From positions 1 through 7,352 of the forward strand of contig VAXA01000116.1 in the NCBI GenBank assembly GCA_005883365.1: DNA of 7,352 bases, written 5' to 3'. Shown here in pieces: positions 1 through 6,573 of this stretch. Both the position numbers and the translations under genes were made by a program. Every line of letters begins with the position of its first letter. The stretch's first letter is position 1. This DNA is from Actinomycetota bacterium. GTDB taxonomy: Bacteria; Actinomycetota; Thermoleophilia; Gaiellales; Gaiellaceae. The notes beneath the pieces were generated by a model. That model ran no database searches, had not been told where the DNA came from, and saw only the letters and a list, made by a program, of their open reading frames with translations.

Positions 1-926
1 TCGCCGAGCAGCGAAGCGATCGCCGCGGCCGCGCGCGGATCGGACGGGCGCCGGTCGAGCTGGAGCACGACCTCGACCAGCGGCCAATAGGTGATGCCCT
101 CGCCGTACGAGAGGCAGCGCCCGCGCACGACCGGCAGGCCGTCGAGCGAGGCGACGAACTCGGCGGTCAATCGCGACTTGCCGACGCCTGCGGCGCCGAG
201 GAGGGTGAAGAGATGGCACGCGCGTTCCGAGCGAACGCGCTCCCACGCGTCGTCGAGCGCCCGCCGCTCCCTCTGCCGGCCGACGATCGGGACGTCGGAG
301 CGCCGCGAGACCTCACCGGCCGCCGCGAGCAACGGATACGCCGTAGCCGCTTCGGCCTTCCCCTTCAGCTCGAGCCGTCGCTCCGCCCCCAGCTCGACGG
401 CGTCGCCGACGAGGCGGACGGTGCCCGCGCCGATCAGAACCTCGCCTGGCTCCGCCGCTTGCTCGAGCCGCGCCGCGACGTTGACCGCATCGCCCGTGGC
501 GAGCCGCTCCTCGGTGCCTGTCACGACCTCGCCGGTGTTGAGGCCGATGCGGCCGCGGATGCCGAGCTCCGGCAGCGCTTCGCGCATCTCGATCGCGGCG
601 CGGCAGGCGCGGAGCGCGTCGTCCTCGTGCACGACCGGCACCCCGAAGACGGCCATCACTGCGTCGCCGATGAACTTCTCGACGCTGCCGCCGTGGCGCT
701 CGACGATCTCCTTCATCCGCTCGAAGTAGCGGGCGAGCATCGCGCGCAGCGCCTCGGGGTCGGTCGACTCTCCCAGCTCGGTCGAGCCCGCGACGTCGCA
801 GAAGAGGACGGTGACGGTCTTCCGCTGCTCGCGCGGCGCCGCTGCCGGCGTGACCGGCGCGCCGCACTCGGGGCAGAACTTGCCGTTCTCCGGGATTTCG
901 TGGCCGCAGGCGGCGCAGACGCTCAC
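1..926 (-). CDS. Adenylate/guanylate cyclase with AAA-type ATPase domain, N-terminal part (partial, runs off the window)
   Basis: Class III nucleotide cyclase fused to an ATPase module, probably a cytoplasmic signalling protein that makes cAMP. About 308 residues are visible and the C-terminus is cut by the window edge. Residues 4-21 form a zinc ribbon (CAAC and CPEC). The cyclase domain spans about 37-195 and keeps the canonical catalytic set. The two metal-binding Asp are D44 (LFCDVAGST) and D88 (KFIGDAVMAVFG). Lys84 and Asp146 sit at the purine-selecting positions and suggest ATP. Asn149 and Arg153 (NVAAR) are the transition-state pair. A Walker A motif follows (GAAGVGKS, 244-251, in the AAA/STAND-like part). 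The GTG at 924-926 is the only usable start ahead of the zinc ribbon, because an in-frame TAG lies just upstream. No good Shine-Dalgarno is seen. It begins 15 nt after sucD, so co-transcription is likely. Relatives usually carry a long C-terminal repeat region, which cannot be seen here. cAMP rather than cGMP as product is inferred. Confidence 0.9.
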   Translation of the reverse strand, partial: MSVCAACGHEIPENGKFCPECGAPVTPAAAPREQRKTVTVLFCDVAGSTELGESTDPEALRAMLARYFERMKEIVERHGGSVEKFIGDAVMAVFGVPVVHEDDALRACRAAIEMREALPELGIRGRIGLNTGEVVTGTEERLATGDAVNVAARLEQAAEPGEVLIGAGTVRLVGDAVELGAERRLELKGKAEAATAYPLLAAAGEVSRRSDVPIVGRQRERRALDDAWERVRSERACHLFTLLGAAGVGKSRLTAEFVASLDGLPVVRGRCLSYGEGITYWPLVEVVLQLDRRPSDPRAAAAIASLLG

Positions 927-941
927 ACCGCGAAGCTACTG

Positions 942-1811
942 CTACTTCATCCGCTCGGCCACCATCTGAGCGACCTCGGTCGGAGTCGTGCCAACCGCGA
1001 TCCCGCGCGCCTCGAGGGCCTCCTTCTTCCCTTGCGCCGTGCCCGACGAGCCGGAGATGATCGCACCCGCATGGCCCATCGTCTTGCCGGACGGCGCCGA
1101 GAAGCCGGCGATGTAGGCGAGCACCGGCTTCGTCACGTGCTCGGCGACGTACGCGGCGGCCTTCTCCTCCTCGTCGCCCCCGATCTCGCCGACGAGCACG
1201 ATCAGCTCTGTCTGCTCGTCCGCCTCGAACTTCGCGAGCACGTCGACGAAGGACGAGCCGACGACCGGGTCGCCGCCAATGCCGACGATCGTCGAGTTGC
1301 CGAGCCCGAGCTGCGTCAGCTCGTGCCCGATCTGGTATGTGAGCGTGCCCGAGCGCGAGACGAGCCCGACGCTTCCCTCGCTGAAGATCTCGGCCGGGAT
1401 GATTCCCGCGTTCGCCTTGCCAGGCGACAGGACGCCCGGGCAGTTCGGGCCGATCATCGTCGTGCCCTGGCCGCGGAAGTACGTGTACGCACGGAGCATG
1501 TCGTGCGCCGGGATGTGCTCGGTGATGCAGATCACCGTGCCGATGCCCGCGTCGACGGCCTCGTAGATCGCATCGACTGCGAAGCGGGCCGGGACGAAGA
1601 TGAGCGAGGTGTTCGCACCGGCCTCGTCGACCGCCTCGGCGACCGTGTCGTAGACGGGAACGCCCTCGACCTCCTGGCCGCCCTTGCCGGGGGTCACGCC
1701 GGCGACGAGGTTCGTGCCGTACGCCCGGTTGCGCAGGCCGTGGAAGCGGCCCTCCGAACCGGTCAGGCCGGCGACGACGAGACGCGTGTCGTGGTCGAGG
1801 ATGATCGCCAC
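942..1811 (-). CDS. sucD: Succinyl-CoA synthetase (ADP-forming) alpha subunit
   Basis: The alpha subunit binds CoA and carries the phosphohistidine in the reversible step succinyl-CoA + ADP + Pi to succinate + ATP + CoA of the TCA cycle. It works as a complex with SucC in the cytoplasm. At 289 aa it is the usual family length. An N-terminal CoA-binding Rossmann domain shows [10 protein letters not shown] (15-24) and [15 protein letters not shown] (31-45). [17 protein letters not shown] (121-137) is the family signature. The ligase domain holds the active-site His247 in GHAGAI. The start is a GTG at 1809-1811, supported by a GAAGGG Shine-Dalgarno 6 nt upstream. The GTG shares one base with the TAG stop of the methyltransferase gene (TAGTG), so translation is probably coupled. 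The gene is unusual only in being separated from sucC by that methyltransferase. Identification is secure. Confidence 0.97.
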   Translation of the reverse strand: MAIILDHDTRLVVAGLTGSEGRFHGLRNRAYGTNLVAGVTPGKGGQEVEGVPVYDTVAEAVDEAGANTSLIFVPARFAVDAIYEAVDAGIGTVICITEHIPAHDMLRAYTYFRGQGTTMIGPNCPGVLSPGKANAGIIPAEIFSEGSVGLVSRSGTLTYQIGHELTQLGLGNSTIVGIGGDPVVGSSFVDVLAKFEADEQTELIVLVGEIGGDEEEKAAAYVAEHVTKPVLAYIAGFSAPSGKTMGHAGAIISGSSGTAQGKKEALEARGIAVGTTPTEVAQMVAERMK

Positions 1812-2458
1812 TAGGCGCCCTTCACGCCCTTCAGCACGACTGTCGGCAGCCCGAGTCGCCCATCCCGCACGCGGTCACCGAGCAGCTCGCGGACGCGCGA
1901 ACGGTCGTCCTCAGGCGTCTCCGTGCGCGCGAGCCAATCCTCGAAGCCGGTCTCACGGACCATGAACGCCTCCTCGGCGACCCGGAGCCCGGCGAGCTCG
2001 AAGAAGCTGTGCCATTCAGCCGTGCCGTAGTTACGGACGTGGCTCGGATCGCGGAGCCGGTCGGCTTCCTCGGAGCTCTCGCTGACGAAGACGTTGTCGC
2101 AGATCACCACCCTGTGGCGCGCGACGCGGGTCATCTCGAGCAGCGCGGCGAGCACGTCCGGAAAGTGATGAGCGGCGATGCGACAGGCGACGGCGTCGAA
2201 GCTCGCATCGGCGAACGGGAGGTGGTCGGCCGGCGCGACCACGTCCGGCTCCATCCCGGGCGCGGTGTCCACGGTTACGACATGGGCGCCGAGCTCTCGG
2301 AGGCGCCGCGCAACATGACCGCCCCCACTCGCGACGTCGAGCACGGTAACGCCGGCACCGGGCTCGCTCCACGCGACGACCAGGTCGAGGTCCTCCCCCG
2401 CAGCGTGCGTCGCGCTCGCCCGGTAGGCCTGCGCCCGGTCGCTCCAGAGGTCGGTCAC
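1811..2458 (-). CDS. Class I SAM-dependent methyltransferase (Methyltransf_11 type) nested between sucC and sucD
   Basis: A 215-aa Rossmann-fold methyltransferase of unknown substrate, probably cytoplasmic. Motif I is [12 protein letters not shown] (39-50), the SAM-binding glycine loop. The acidic residue at the end of strand beta-2 is Asp64 ([10 protein letters not shown]). [15 protein letters not shown] (77-91) is the typical post-II/motif IV region of UbiE-like enzymes, followed by [10 protein letters not shown] (92-101). [10 protein letters not shown] and [12 protein letters not shown] (about 135-157) match a C-terminal pattern I know from small actinobacterial methyltransferases. The common LRPGG turn is replaced by [14 protein letters not shown]. 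The GTG start at 2456-2458 overlaps the sucC stop as GTGA, and its own TAG overlaps the sucD GTG. The frame is open far upstream inside sucC, but that extension is Arg-rich shadow sequence, so the short start is chosen. Placement suggests co-expression with succinyl-CoA synthetase. A role in modifying a small metabolite or quinone is only inference. Confidence 0.9.
   Translation of the reverse strand: MTDLWSDRAQAYRASATHAAGEDLDLVVAWSEPGAGVTVLDVASGGGHVARRLRELGAHVVTVDTAPGMEPDVVAPADHLPFADASFDAVACRIAAHHFPDVLAALLEMTRVARHRVVICDNVFVSESSEEADRLRDPSHVRNYGTAEWHSFFELAGLRVAEEAFMVRETGFEDWLARTETPEDDRSRVRELLGDRVRDGRLGLPTVVLKGVKGA
1818..1823 (-). promoter_or_regulatory. Shine-Dalgarno of sucD (GAAGGG)
   Basis: GAAGGG on the minus strand lies 6 nt before the sucD GTG start and inside the last codons of the upstream methyltransferase gene. 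It supports the GTG at 1811 as the real start even though that codon overlaps the preceding stop. It is the clearest ribosome site among the four consecutive GTG-started genes. Confidence 0.6.
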
Positions 2459-3606
2459 GCGGCCGCCGCCAGCTCCACCGCGCGCCGCGCCCCGTCGAGC
2501 ATCGTCGCCTCCGGATGGATGTTCTCGCGCCCGGCGTCGGCGAGGATCTGCCGGCCCTCCTCGGCATTCGTTCCGTCGAGCCGGACGACGATCGGATAGC
2601 GGGACATGTCGAGCCGCTCGAGCGCCGCGAGGATCCCGCGCGCCACCTCGTCGCAGCGCGTGATCCCGCCGAAGATGTTGAAGAAGATCGAACGGACCTG
2701 CTCGTCGCGCGTGATCACCTCCAGCGCGTCGACGACACCCTCCGCGCTTCCACCACCGCCGAGATCGCAGAAGTTCGCCGGCCGCCCGCCCGCATGCGCG
2801 ACGACGTCCACTGTTGACATCCCGAGACCAGCGCCGTTCGCGAGCACGCCGACGTTGCCGTCGAGCTTCACGTACGTGACGCCCCTCTCGCGGGCGAACG
2901 TCTCGATCGGATCGGCGGCGGTCGGGTCGCGCCATTCCGCGACGTCCGGGTGACGGAAAAGCCCGCTGTCGTCGACGGTGAACTTCGAGTCGAGCGCCTT
3001 CACCTCGCCCTCCGGCGTGACGATGAGCGGGTTGATCTCGCAGAGCATTGCGTCGAACTCGACGAACGCGCGGTAGAGGCTCTCGACGATCGCCGCTATC
3101 TGCTTCTGCTCGGAGGGATCCTCGACTCCGCCGCCGTAGACGAGCCGCCGCCCCACCCACGGCTGGAAGCCCTCGAGCGGGTCGACGTGGAGACGGACGA
3201 GCGCGTCAGGGTTCTCCTCGGCGACCTGCTCGATCTCGATGCCGCCCTCCGTCGTGAACATGAAGAGCGGCTTCTTCGCACCGCGGTCGAACGTGACGGA
3301 GAGGTAGTACTCGCGCGCGATGTCCGACGCCTTCTCGAGCCAGAGCGTCCGGACGACATGGCCCCGGATATCGAGGCCGAGCACCTGCCGGGCCTTCTCC
3401 TCCGCCTCGGCCGGATCGGCGGCGAGCTGGATCCCGCCGGCTTTGCCGCGCCCGCCGGTCAGCACCTGAGCCTTGACGACGACCGGGCCGGCGAGCTCCT
3501 CCGCCGCCTGCCGCGCCTCCTCCGGCGAGGTGGCCAGACGTCCTTCAGAGACCGGGATCCCGACGCGCCGAAAGAGATCCTTGCCCTGGTACTCGTAGAG
3601 GTCCAC
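2455..3606 (-). CDS. sucC: Succinyl-CoA synthetase (ADP-forming) beta subunit
   Basis: The beta subunit has an N-terminal ATP-grasp nucleotide-binding domain and a C-terminal CoA-ligase domain. With SucD it performs the substrate-level phosphorylation step of the TCA cycle. Its 383 aa are close to the roughly 388 aa of the E. coli protein. Recognisable pieces are the start DLYEYQGKDLFRRVGIPV, the ATP-grasp strand VVVKAQVLTGGRGKAGGI (42-59), the metal/nucleotide region CEINPLIVTPEGEVKALDSKF, the GANGAGL-like VLANGAGLGMSTVD, and FFNIFGGITRCDEVA near the C-terminus. The start is a GTG at 3604-3606. No clear Shine-Dalgarno precedes it, but the family N-terminus begins exactly here. The stop TGA is embedded in the GTGA start of the methyltransferase gene. 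A 62-nt gap with a short GC hairpin separates it from the secreted-protein gene upstream, so a promoter could lie there. Identification is secure. Confidence 0.97.
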   Translation of the reverse strand: MDLYEYQGKDLFRRVGIPVSEGRLATSPEEARQAAEELAGPVVVKAQVLTGGRGKAGGIQLAADPAEAEEKARQVLGLDIRGHVVRTLWLEKASDIAREYYLSVTFDRGAKKPLFMFTTEGGIEIEQVAEENPDALVRLHVDPLEGFQPWVGRRLVYGGGVEDPSEQKQIAAIVESLYRAFVEFDAMLCEINPLIVTPEGEVKALDSKFTVDDSGLFRHPDVAEWRDPTAADPIETFARERGVTYVKLDGNVGVLANGAGLGMSTVDVVAHAGGRPANFCDLGGGGSAEGVVDALEVITRDEQVRSIFFNIFGGITRCDEVARGILAALERLDMSRYPIVVRLDGTNAEEGRQILADAGRENIHPEATMLDGARRAVELAAAA

Positions 3607-3641
3607 CGGCGCCGGACACTAACGACGCGACGCCGATGGAC

Positions 3642-3660
3642 CGCGCAGTTAGCCTGCGCG
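3642..3660. other. GC-rich hairpin between the secreted-protein gene and sucC
   Basis: CGCGCAG and CTGCGCG form a perfect 7-bp inverted repeat around a 5-nt loop in the 62-nt gap between the stop at 3669 and the sucC start at 3606. Neither strand shows a run of T after the stem, so it is not a textbook intrinsic terminator. It could attenuate read-through, protect an mRNA end, or be chance in GC-rich DNA. Confidence 0.3.
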
Positions 3661-3668
3661 CGGAGCTC

Positions 3669-4187
3669 TCAGTAGGGCGAGGTCGTCGTCGTGTACGTGG
3701 TGCCGGTCGTGGTCGTAGAGGTCGTCGTCGTCTTTGTGACCGCGCGGCCGGCCGAAGAGACGACGTACCACAGGCCGCCAAAGAAGTCCTGAGCCTGGCC
3801 CTTGGTCTGCCCCGCCCTCTTGTCGAGCTTGAACAGGTAGAGCGGATGACCCCCGTAGGTCACCTGGTGCTTGCCATCCTTCCGCATCGTGACGCCGAGC
3901 AGCTTTGCCTTGACGCCCGTCCCGGCGGTGGGCTTGCCGGTCACGATCAGCGGCGGCCAGAACGTGGCGCACTTGCCGTAGCAGGCACTGCGCCCGTTGC
4001 GGTCCGCTTTGAAGAGGTAGAGCGTCTTGCCTGTCCTCGTGGCGAGCACCTTCCCGAGCTTCGTCTGGTGCAGGTTGACGGTGCCGGTCGAGACGGAGCT
4101 CTGGTGTGTGACGACGGCGGCGGCGGCTGCGCCGGCGGCGGCGAGCGCGATTGCGACAACAGCAGCAGCGACGATCCTTTTTGGCAT
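3669..4187 (-). CDS. Secreted repeat protein (COG4315 / PF03640-like) with Thr-rich C-terminal tail
   Basis: A 172-aa exported protein of unknown function. The signal peptide is clear: MPKR followed by a hydrophobic Ala/Val stretch to about residue 26. There is no lipobox Cys, so it is probably released or wall-associated rather than a lipoprotein. Two copies of the secreted-repeat motif follow. The first (about 44-80) has GKTLYLFKADRNGRSACYGKC and ends in WPPL. The second (about 97-145) has MRKDGKHQVTYGGHPLYLF and GGLWYVVSSAG. Only the first holds the Cys pair (69 and 73). Residues 151-172 are mostly Thr, possibly an O-glycosylated or wall-spanning tail. The ATG start is set by a perfect AGGAGG 6 nt upstream, the strongest ribosome site in the window. 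An overlapping ATG a few bases upstream in another frame gives only an 81-aa shadow. The gene lies between the carboxylase gene (66-nt gap) and sucC (62-nt gap). The family is often annotated as a predicted lipoprotein without known activity. Confidence 0.88.
   Translation of the reverse strand: MPKRIVAAAVVAIALAAAGAAAAAVVTHQSSVSTGTVNLHQTKLGKVLATRTGKTLYLFKADRNGRSACYGKCATFWPPLIVTGKPTAGTGVKAKLLGVTMRKDGKHQVTYGGHPLYLFKLDKRAGQTKGQAQDFFGGLWYVVSSAGRAVTKTTTTSTTTTGTTYTTTTSPY
3672..3737 (-). repeat. Thr-codon repeat (Thr-rich tail of the secreted protein)
   Basis: The last 22 codons before the stop are dominated by ACN Thr codons, with runs of four Thr broken by Lys, Ser, Gly or Tyr. On the plus strand this reads as a GTC/GTN triplet-rich tract. 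Such tracts can change length by triplet slippage without breaking the frame. Confidence 0.7.
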
Positions 4188-4193
4188 TGCATT

Positions 4194-4199
4194 CCTCCT
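4194..4199 (-). promoter_or_regulatory. Perfect Shine-Dalgarno AGGAGG of the secreted-protein gene
   Basis: AGGAGG on the minus strand sits 6 nt before the ATG at 4187. It fixes that ATG as the start over the out-of-frame ATG a few bases upstream. It suggests stronger translation than for the neighbouring genes, which mostly lack a clear site. Confidence 0.8.
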
Positions 4200-4253
4200 G
4201 ACTGGGTTGTCGATGTCTACGCGCCTGGTCCGGCCTCGGATTGCACGCGGCGC

Positions 4254-5990
4254 CTAGTCGCCCTCGATCGTGCAGATGACCTGGCCCGTCGCGACGGGCT
4301 GGCCTGGCTCGACGGAGAGGCTCCGCACGGTGCCTGCGCGATGGGCGTGCACCTCGTTCTCCATCTTCATCGCCTCGACCACGCAGATCACCTGGCCGGC
4401 GTCGACGTCGTCGCCGCCGGCGACGCGCACGGCGAGGACGACGCCCTGCATCGGCGAGACGACGGCGTCGCGGCCGCCTGCGCCGGAGCCACCTTGCCGC
4501 ACTCGCTCCCGGCGCAGTCGCGCCAGCGCCCGCCACTCCGGCTCGGGGTCCGAGAGCCGCACCTCGAACCGCCGCCCGTCCACTTCGACCGTGCGGACAC
4601 GCTCCACCGTCCGGCCGACCGCGTTCCCGGGTAGAGAGGGGCGTCCGTCCTCTACCTGCAGCGACTCGACGATCCCCTCACAAGTCTCGCCCGCGACAAA
4701 GCAGGGGTGCGAGAGAAGCGCCTTGTGGAAGCCGATCAGCGTCGCCGGCCCCTCGATCCAGAACTCGTCGAGCGCCCGCAACATCCGCCGCCTTGCGTGC
4801 TCGCGGTCGACGCCGAGCACGATGAGCTTCGCGACCATCGGGTCGTAGGCGCCGGAGACCTCGTAGCCCTCGGCGACGCCGGAGTCGACACGCACGCCCG
4901 GCCCCGCCGGCTCGCGGTAAACGGTCACGACTCCGGGCGCGGGCAGGAAGCCGCGGGCCGCGTCCTCCGCGTTGATCCTGCACTCGATCGCGTGGCCCCG
5001 CAGCTCGACGTCCTCTTGCCGCAGCGACAGCGGCTCCCCGAGCGCGACGAGGATCTGCTCGCGCACGAGATCGAGCCCGGTGACCATCTCGGTGACCGTG
5101 TGCTCGACCTGGATGCGCGTGTTCATCTCCATGAAGAAGTAGTCGCCGTCGCGGGTGAGAAGGCCCTCGATCGTCCCGGCGGAGCGGTACCCACAGGCTC
5201 GAGCCGCCTCGACACCGATCGCGCCGATCCGCTGCCTCAGCTCCTGGTCGACCGCCGGAGACGGCGTCTCCTCGATCAGCTTCTGGTGGCGGCGCTGGAT
5301 CGTGCAGTCGCGCTCGCCGAGGTGGACGACGTTGCCGTGCGCGTCGGCGAGCACCTGCACCTCGACGTGCCGCGGATCGACGATCAGCTTCTCGACGTAG
5401 ACGTCCGGGTTCGCAAAGTAGGACTGCCCCTGCCGCTGCGCCCGCTCGAACGCCTCCTCCGCGTCGCCCGGCGCCTCGACGACCTCCATCCCCTTGCCGC
5501 CGCCGCCGGCTGCGGCCTTGATCAGGAGCGGGTAGCCGATCTCGTCGCCGAGCGCAAGCAGCTCGTCCGCCGAGGCAAGGGCTTCGGTCGTGCCGGGGAT
5601 GATCGGGACGCCGGCCTGCTGCATCGCCATGCGCGCAGCCGTCTTGTTCCCCATCAGCTCGATCGCGGCGGGCGGCGGGCCGATCCAGACGAGCCCGGCG
5701 TCCTCCACCGCCCGCGCGAACGCGGCGTTCTCCGCGAGAAAGCCGTACCCCGGATGGACTGCCTGGGCCCCGGAGCGCTGCGCCGCGTCGAGGATGCGCT
5801 CGATCGCGAGGTAGCTCTCTGCCGCCGGAGTGGGCCCGAGGAGGAACGCCTCGTCGGCGTAGGCGACGTGGAGGGCGCCGCGATCCCCGTCGGAGTAGAC
5901 GCCCACGGCGGAGATCCCGAGCTCGCGGAGGGTACGGAAGAGGCGAATCGCGATCTCTCCCCGGTTGGCAACCAGAACCTTCTCGAACAT
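4254..5990 (-). CDS. Acyl-CoA carboxylase alpha subunit: biotin carboxylase fused to biotin carboxyl carrier domain
   Basis: A 578-aa subunit that uses ATP and bicarbonate to carboxylate its own biotin, which is then used by a separate carboxyltransferase on acetyl-CoA or propionyl-CoA. The biotin carboxylase part (about 1-447) starts with FEKVLVANRGEIAIR. It contains HPGYGFLAEN (79-88), Lys116 in MGNKTAAR, the ATP-grasp glycine loop AAAGGGGKGM (159-168), RRHQK (233-237), and MEMNTRIQVEH with Glu288 and Arg292. A short linker of about 55 residues leads to the carrier domain (about 508-578) with biotinyl-Lys542 in EAMKMEN. The length and short linker resemble actinobacterial AccA/PccA-type chains rather than the longer methylcrotonyl-CoA type with a middle domain. 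The ATG at 5988-5990 fits the family N-terminus, though no good Shine-Dalgarno is seen. It diverges from pgsA across 31 nt. No beta subunit is visible, so the acyl substrate cannot be assigned. accC, accA or pccA would all be possible names. Confidence 0.93.
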   Translation of the reverse strand: MFEKVLVANRGEIAIRLFRTLRELGISAVGVYSDGDRGALHVAYADEAFLLGPTPAAESYLAIERILDAAQRSGAQAVHPGYGFLAENAAFARAVEDAGLVWIGPPPAAIELMGNKTAARMAMQQAGVPIIPGTTEALASADELLALGDEIGYPLLIKAAAGGGGKGMEVVEAPGDAEEAFERAQRQGQSYFANPDVYVEKLIVDPRHVEVQVLADAHGNVVHLGERDCTIQRRHQKLIEETPSPAVDQELRQRIGAIGVEAARACGYRSAGTIEGLLTRDGDYFFMEMNTRIQVEHTVTEMVTGLDLVREQILVALGEPLSLRQEDVELRGHAIECRINAEDAARGFLPAPGVVTVYREPAGPGVRVDSGVAEGYEVSGAYDPMVAKLIVLGVDREHARRRMLRALDEFWIEGPATLIGFHKALLSHPCFVAGETCEGIVESLQVEDGRPSLPGNAVGRTVERVRTVEVDGRRFEVRLSDPEPEWRALARLRRERVRQGGSGAGGRDAVVSPMQGVVLAVRVAGGDDVDAGQVICVVEAMKMENEVHAHRAGTVRSLSVEPGQPVATGQVICTIEGD

Positions 5991-6021
5991 GGGCGGGCCG
6001 TATTCTCTCTACGCCGTGGCC

Positions 6022-6564
6022 ATGACACCGGCTGATCAGCTCACCGTCGCGCGCGCGGCATCCGTCCCGCTCGTGGTCGTCCTCTATGCCTGGAGCTTCC
6101 CCGGCCACGACTACTGGGCCACGGCGGTCTTCTGCGTCGCGATGACCACCGACTGGTTCGACGGAAGGCTCGCGCGCAGACAGGGCCGCGCCTCCTCGGT
6201 GGGCTCGCTCCTCGACCCGATCGCCGACAAGGTGCTCGTGCTCGCAGCGCTTGTGATGCTCGTCGGGCAGGGAGTCGTGCCGGCCTGGATGGTCGCTGCG
6301 ATCGTCGTGCGGGAGGTGCTGGTGACGGGTCTGCGGCAGGCGGCGATCGAGCGCGGGGTCGTTCTCGCGGCGCGCGACCTCGGGAAGCTGAAGACGTGGG
6401 CTCAGGCGGTCGCCGCAGCCGTCGCGGGGTTCGCTGCCGCCGGGGCCTGGACGGAGCGTGCCGCGTGGTGGACGCTGCTCGTGGCCGTCGTGCTCACCTG
6501 GCTGTCGGGCCTCGACTACGCCCGCAGCGCGCCCCGCTTGTTCAGCAGAGCCCAGCCGGAATAG
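6022..6564 (+). CDS. pgsA: CDP-diacylglycerol--glycerol-3-phosphate 3-phosphatidyltransferase
   Basis: An integral membrane enzyme making phosphatidylglycerophosphate from CDP-diacylglycerol and glycerol-3-phosphate, the committed step to phosphatidylglycerol and cardiolipin. It has 180 aa from the ATG at 6022, normal for the family. The CDP-alcohol phosphotransferase motif D-x2-DG-x2-AR-x8-G-x3-D-x3-D is complete: D44, D47-G48, A51-R52, G61, D65 and D69. REVLVTGLR (97-105) and GKLKTWAQ (121-128) are typical of PgsA and favour it over other CDP-alcohol transferases. Several hydrophobic segments flank the motif (about 12-25, 31-43, 71-96, 128-142 and 148-163). A GTG at 6016 in the same frame is an alternative start. 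The frame stays open back to 5965, but that would overlap the divergent carboxylase gene. No Shine-Dalgarno is evident. A TATTCT at 6001-6006 could be a -10 box. It converges with the small minus-strand frame ending at 6574. Confidence 0.93.
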   Translation: MTPADQLTVARAASVPLVVVLYAWSFPGHDYWATAVFCVAMTTDWFDGRLARRQGRASSVGSLLDPIADKVLVLAALVMLVGQGVVPAWMVAAIVVREVLVTGLRQAAIERGVVLAARDLGKLKTWAQAVAAAVAGFAAAGAWTERAAWWTLLVAVVLTWLSGLDYARSAPRLFSRAQPE

Positions 6565-6573
6565 CGTCGCCGG

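Noticed and set aside
213..1814. Long plus-strand open frame (533 codons) opposite the cyclase and sucD
   Set aside because: It is Arg/Asp/Ala-rich low-complexity sequence without domains, antisense to two well-identified genes. It is a typical shadow of high-GC coding.
2459..3160. Upstream extension of the methyltransferase frame into sucC
   Set aside because: The extension is Arg/Gly-rich and overlaps sucC in another frame. Family length and the GTGA overlap support the start at 2458.
3672..3737. Triplet-rich tract considered as a CRISPR or tandem DNA repeat
   Set aside because: There are no repeat-spacer units. The pattern is explained by Thr codons at the end of the secreted protein.
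5965..6021. Longer pgsA start at 5965
   Set aside because: It would overlap the divergent carboxylase coding start and add residues not typical of PgsA. MTPADQLTVAR at 6022 fits the family N-terminus.
4707..6035. Plus-strand open frame (442 codons) opposite the carboxylase gene
   Set aside because: It is entirely antisense to a biotin carboxylase with all its catalytic motifs. Its composition is Arg/Asp/Leu-rich with no recognisable fold.
4678..6108. Minus-strand 476-codon frame overlapping the carboxylase gene
   Set aside because: It is out of frame with the carboxylase and reads as Arg/Gly/Ala-rich shadow sequence.
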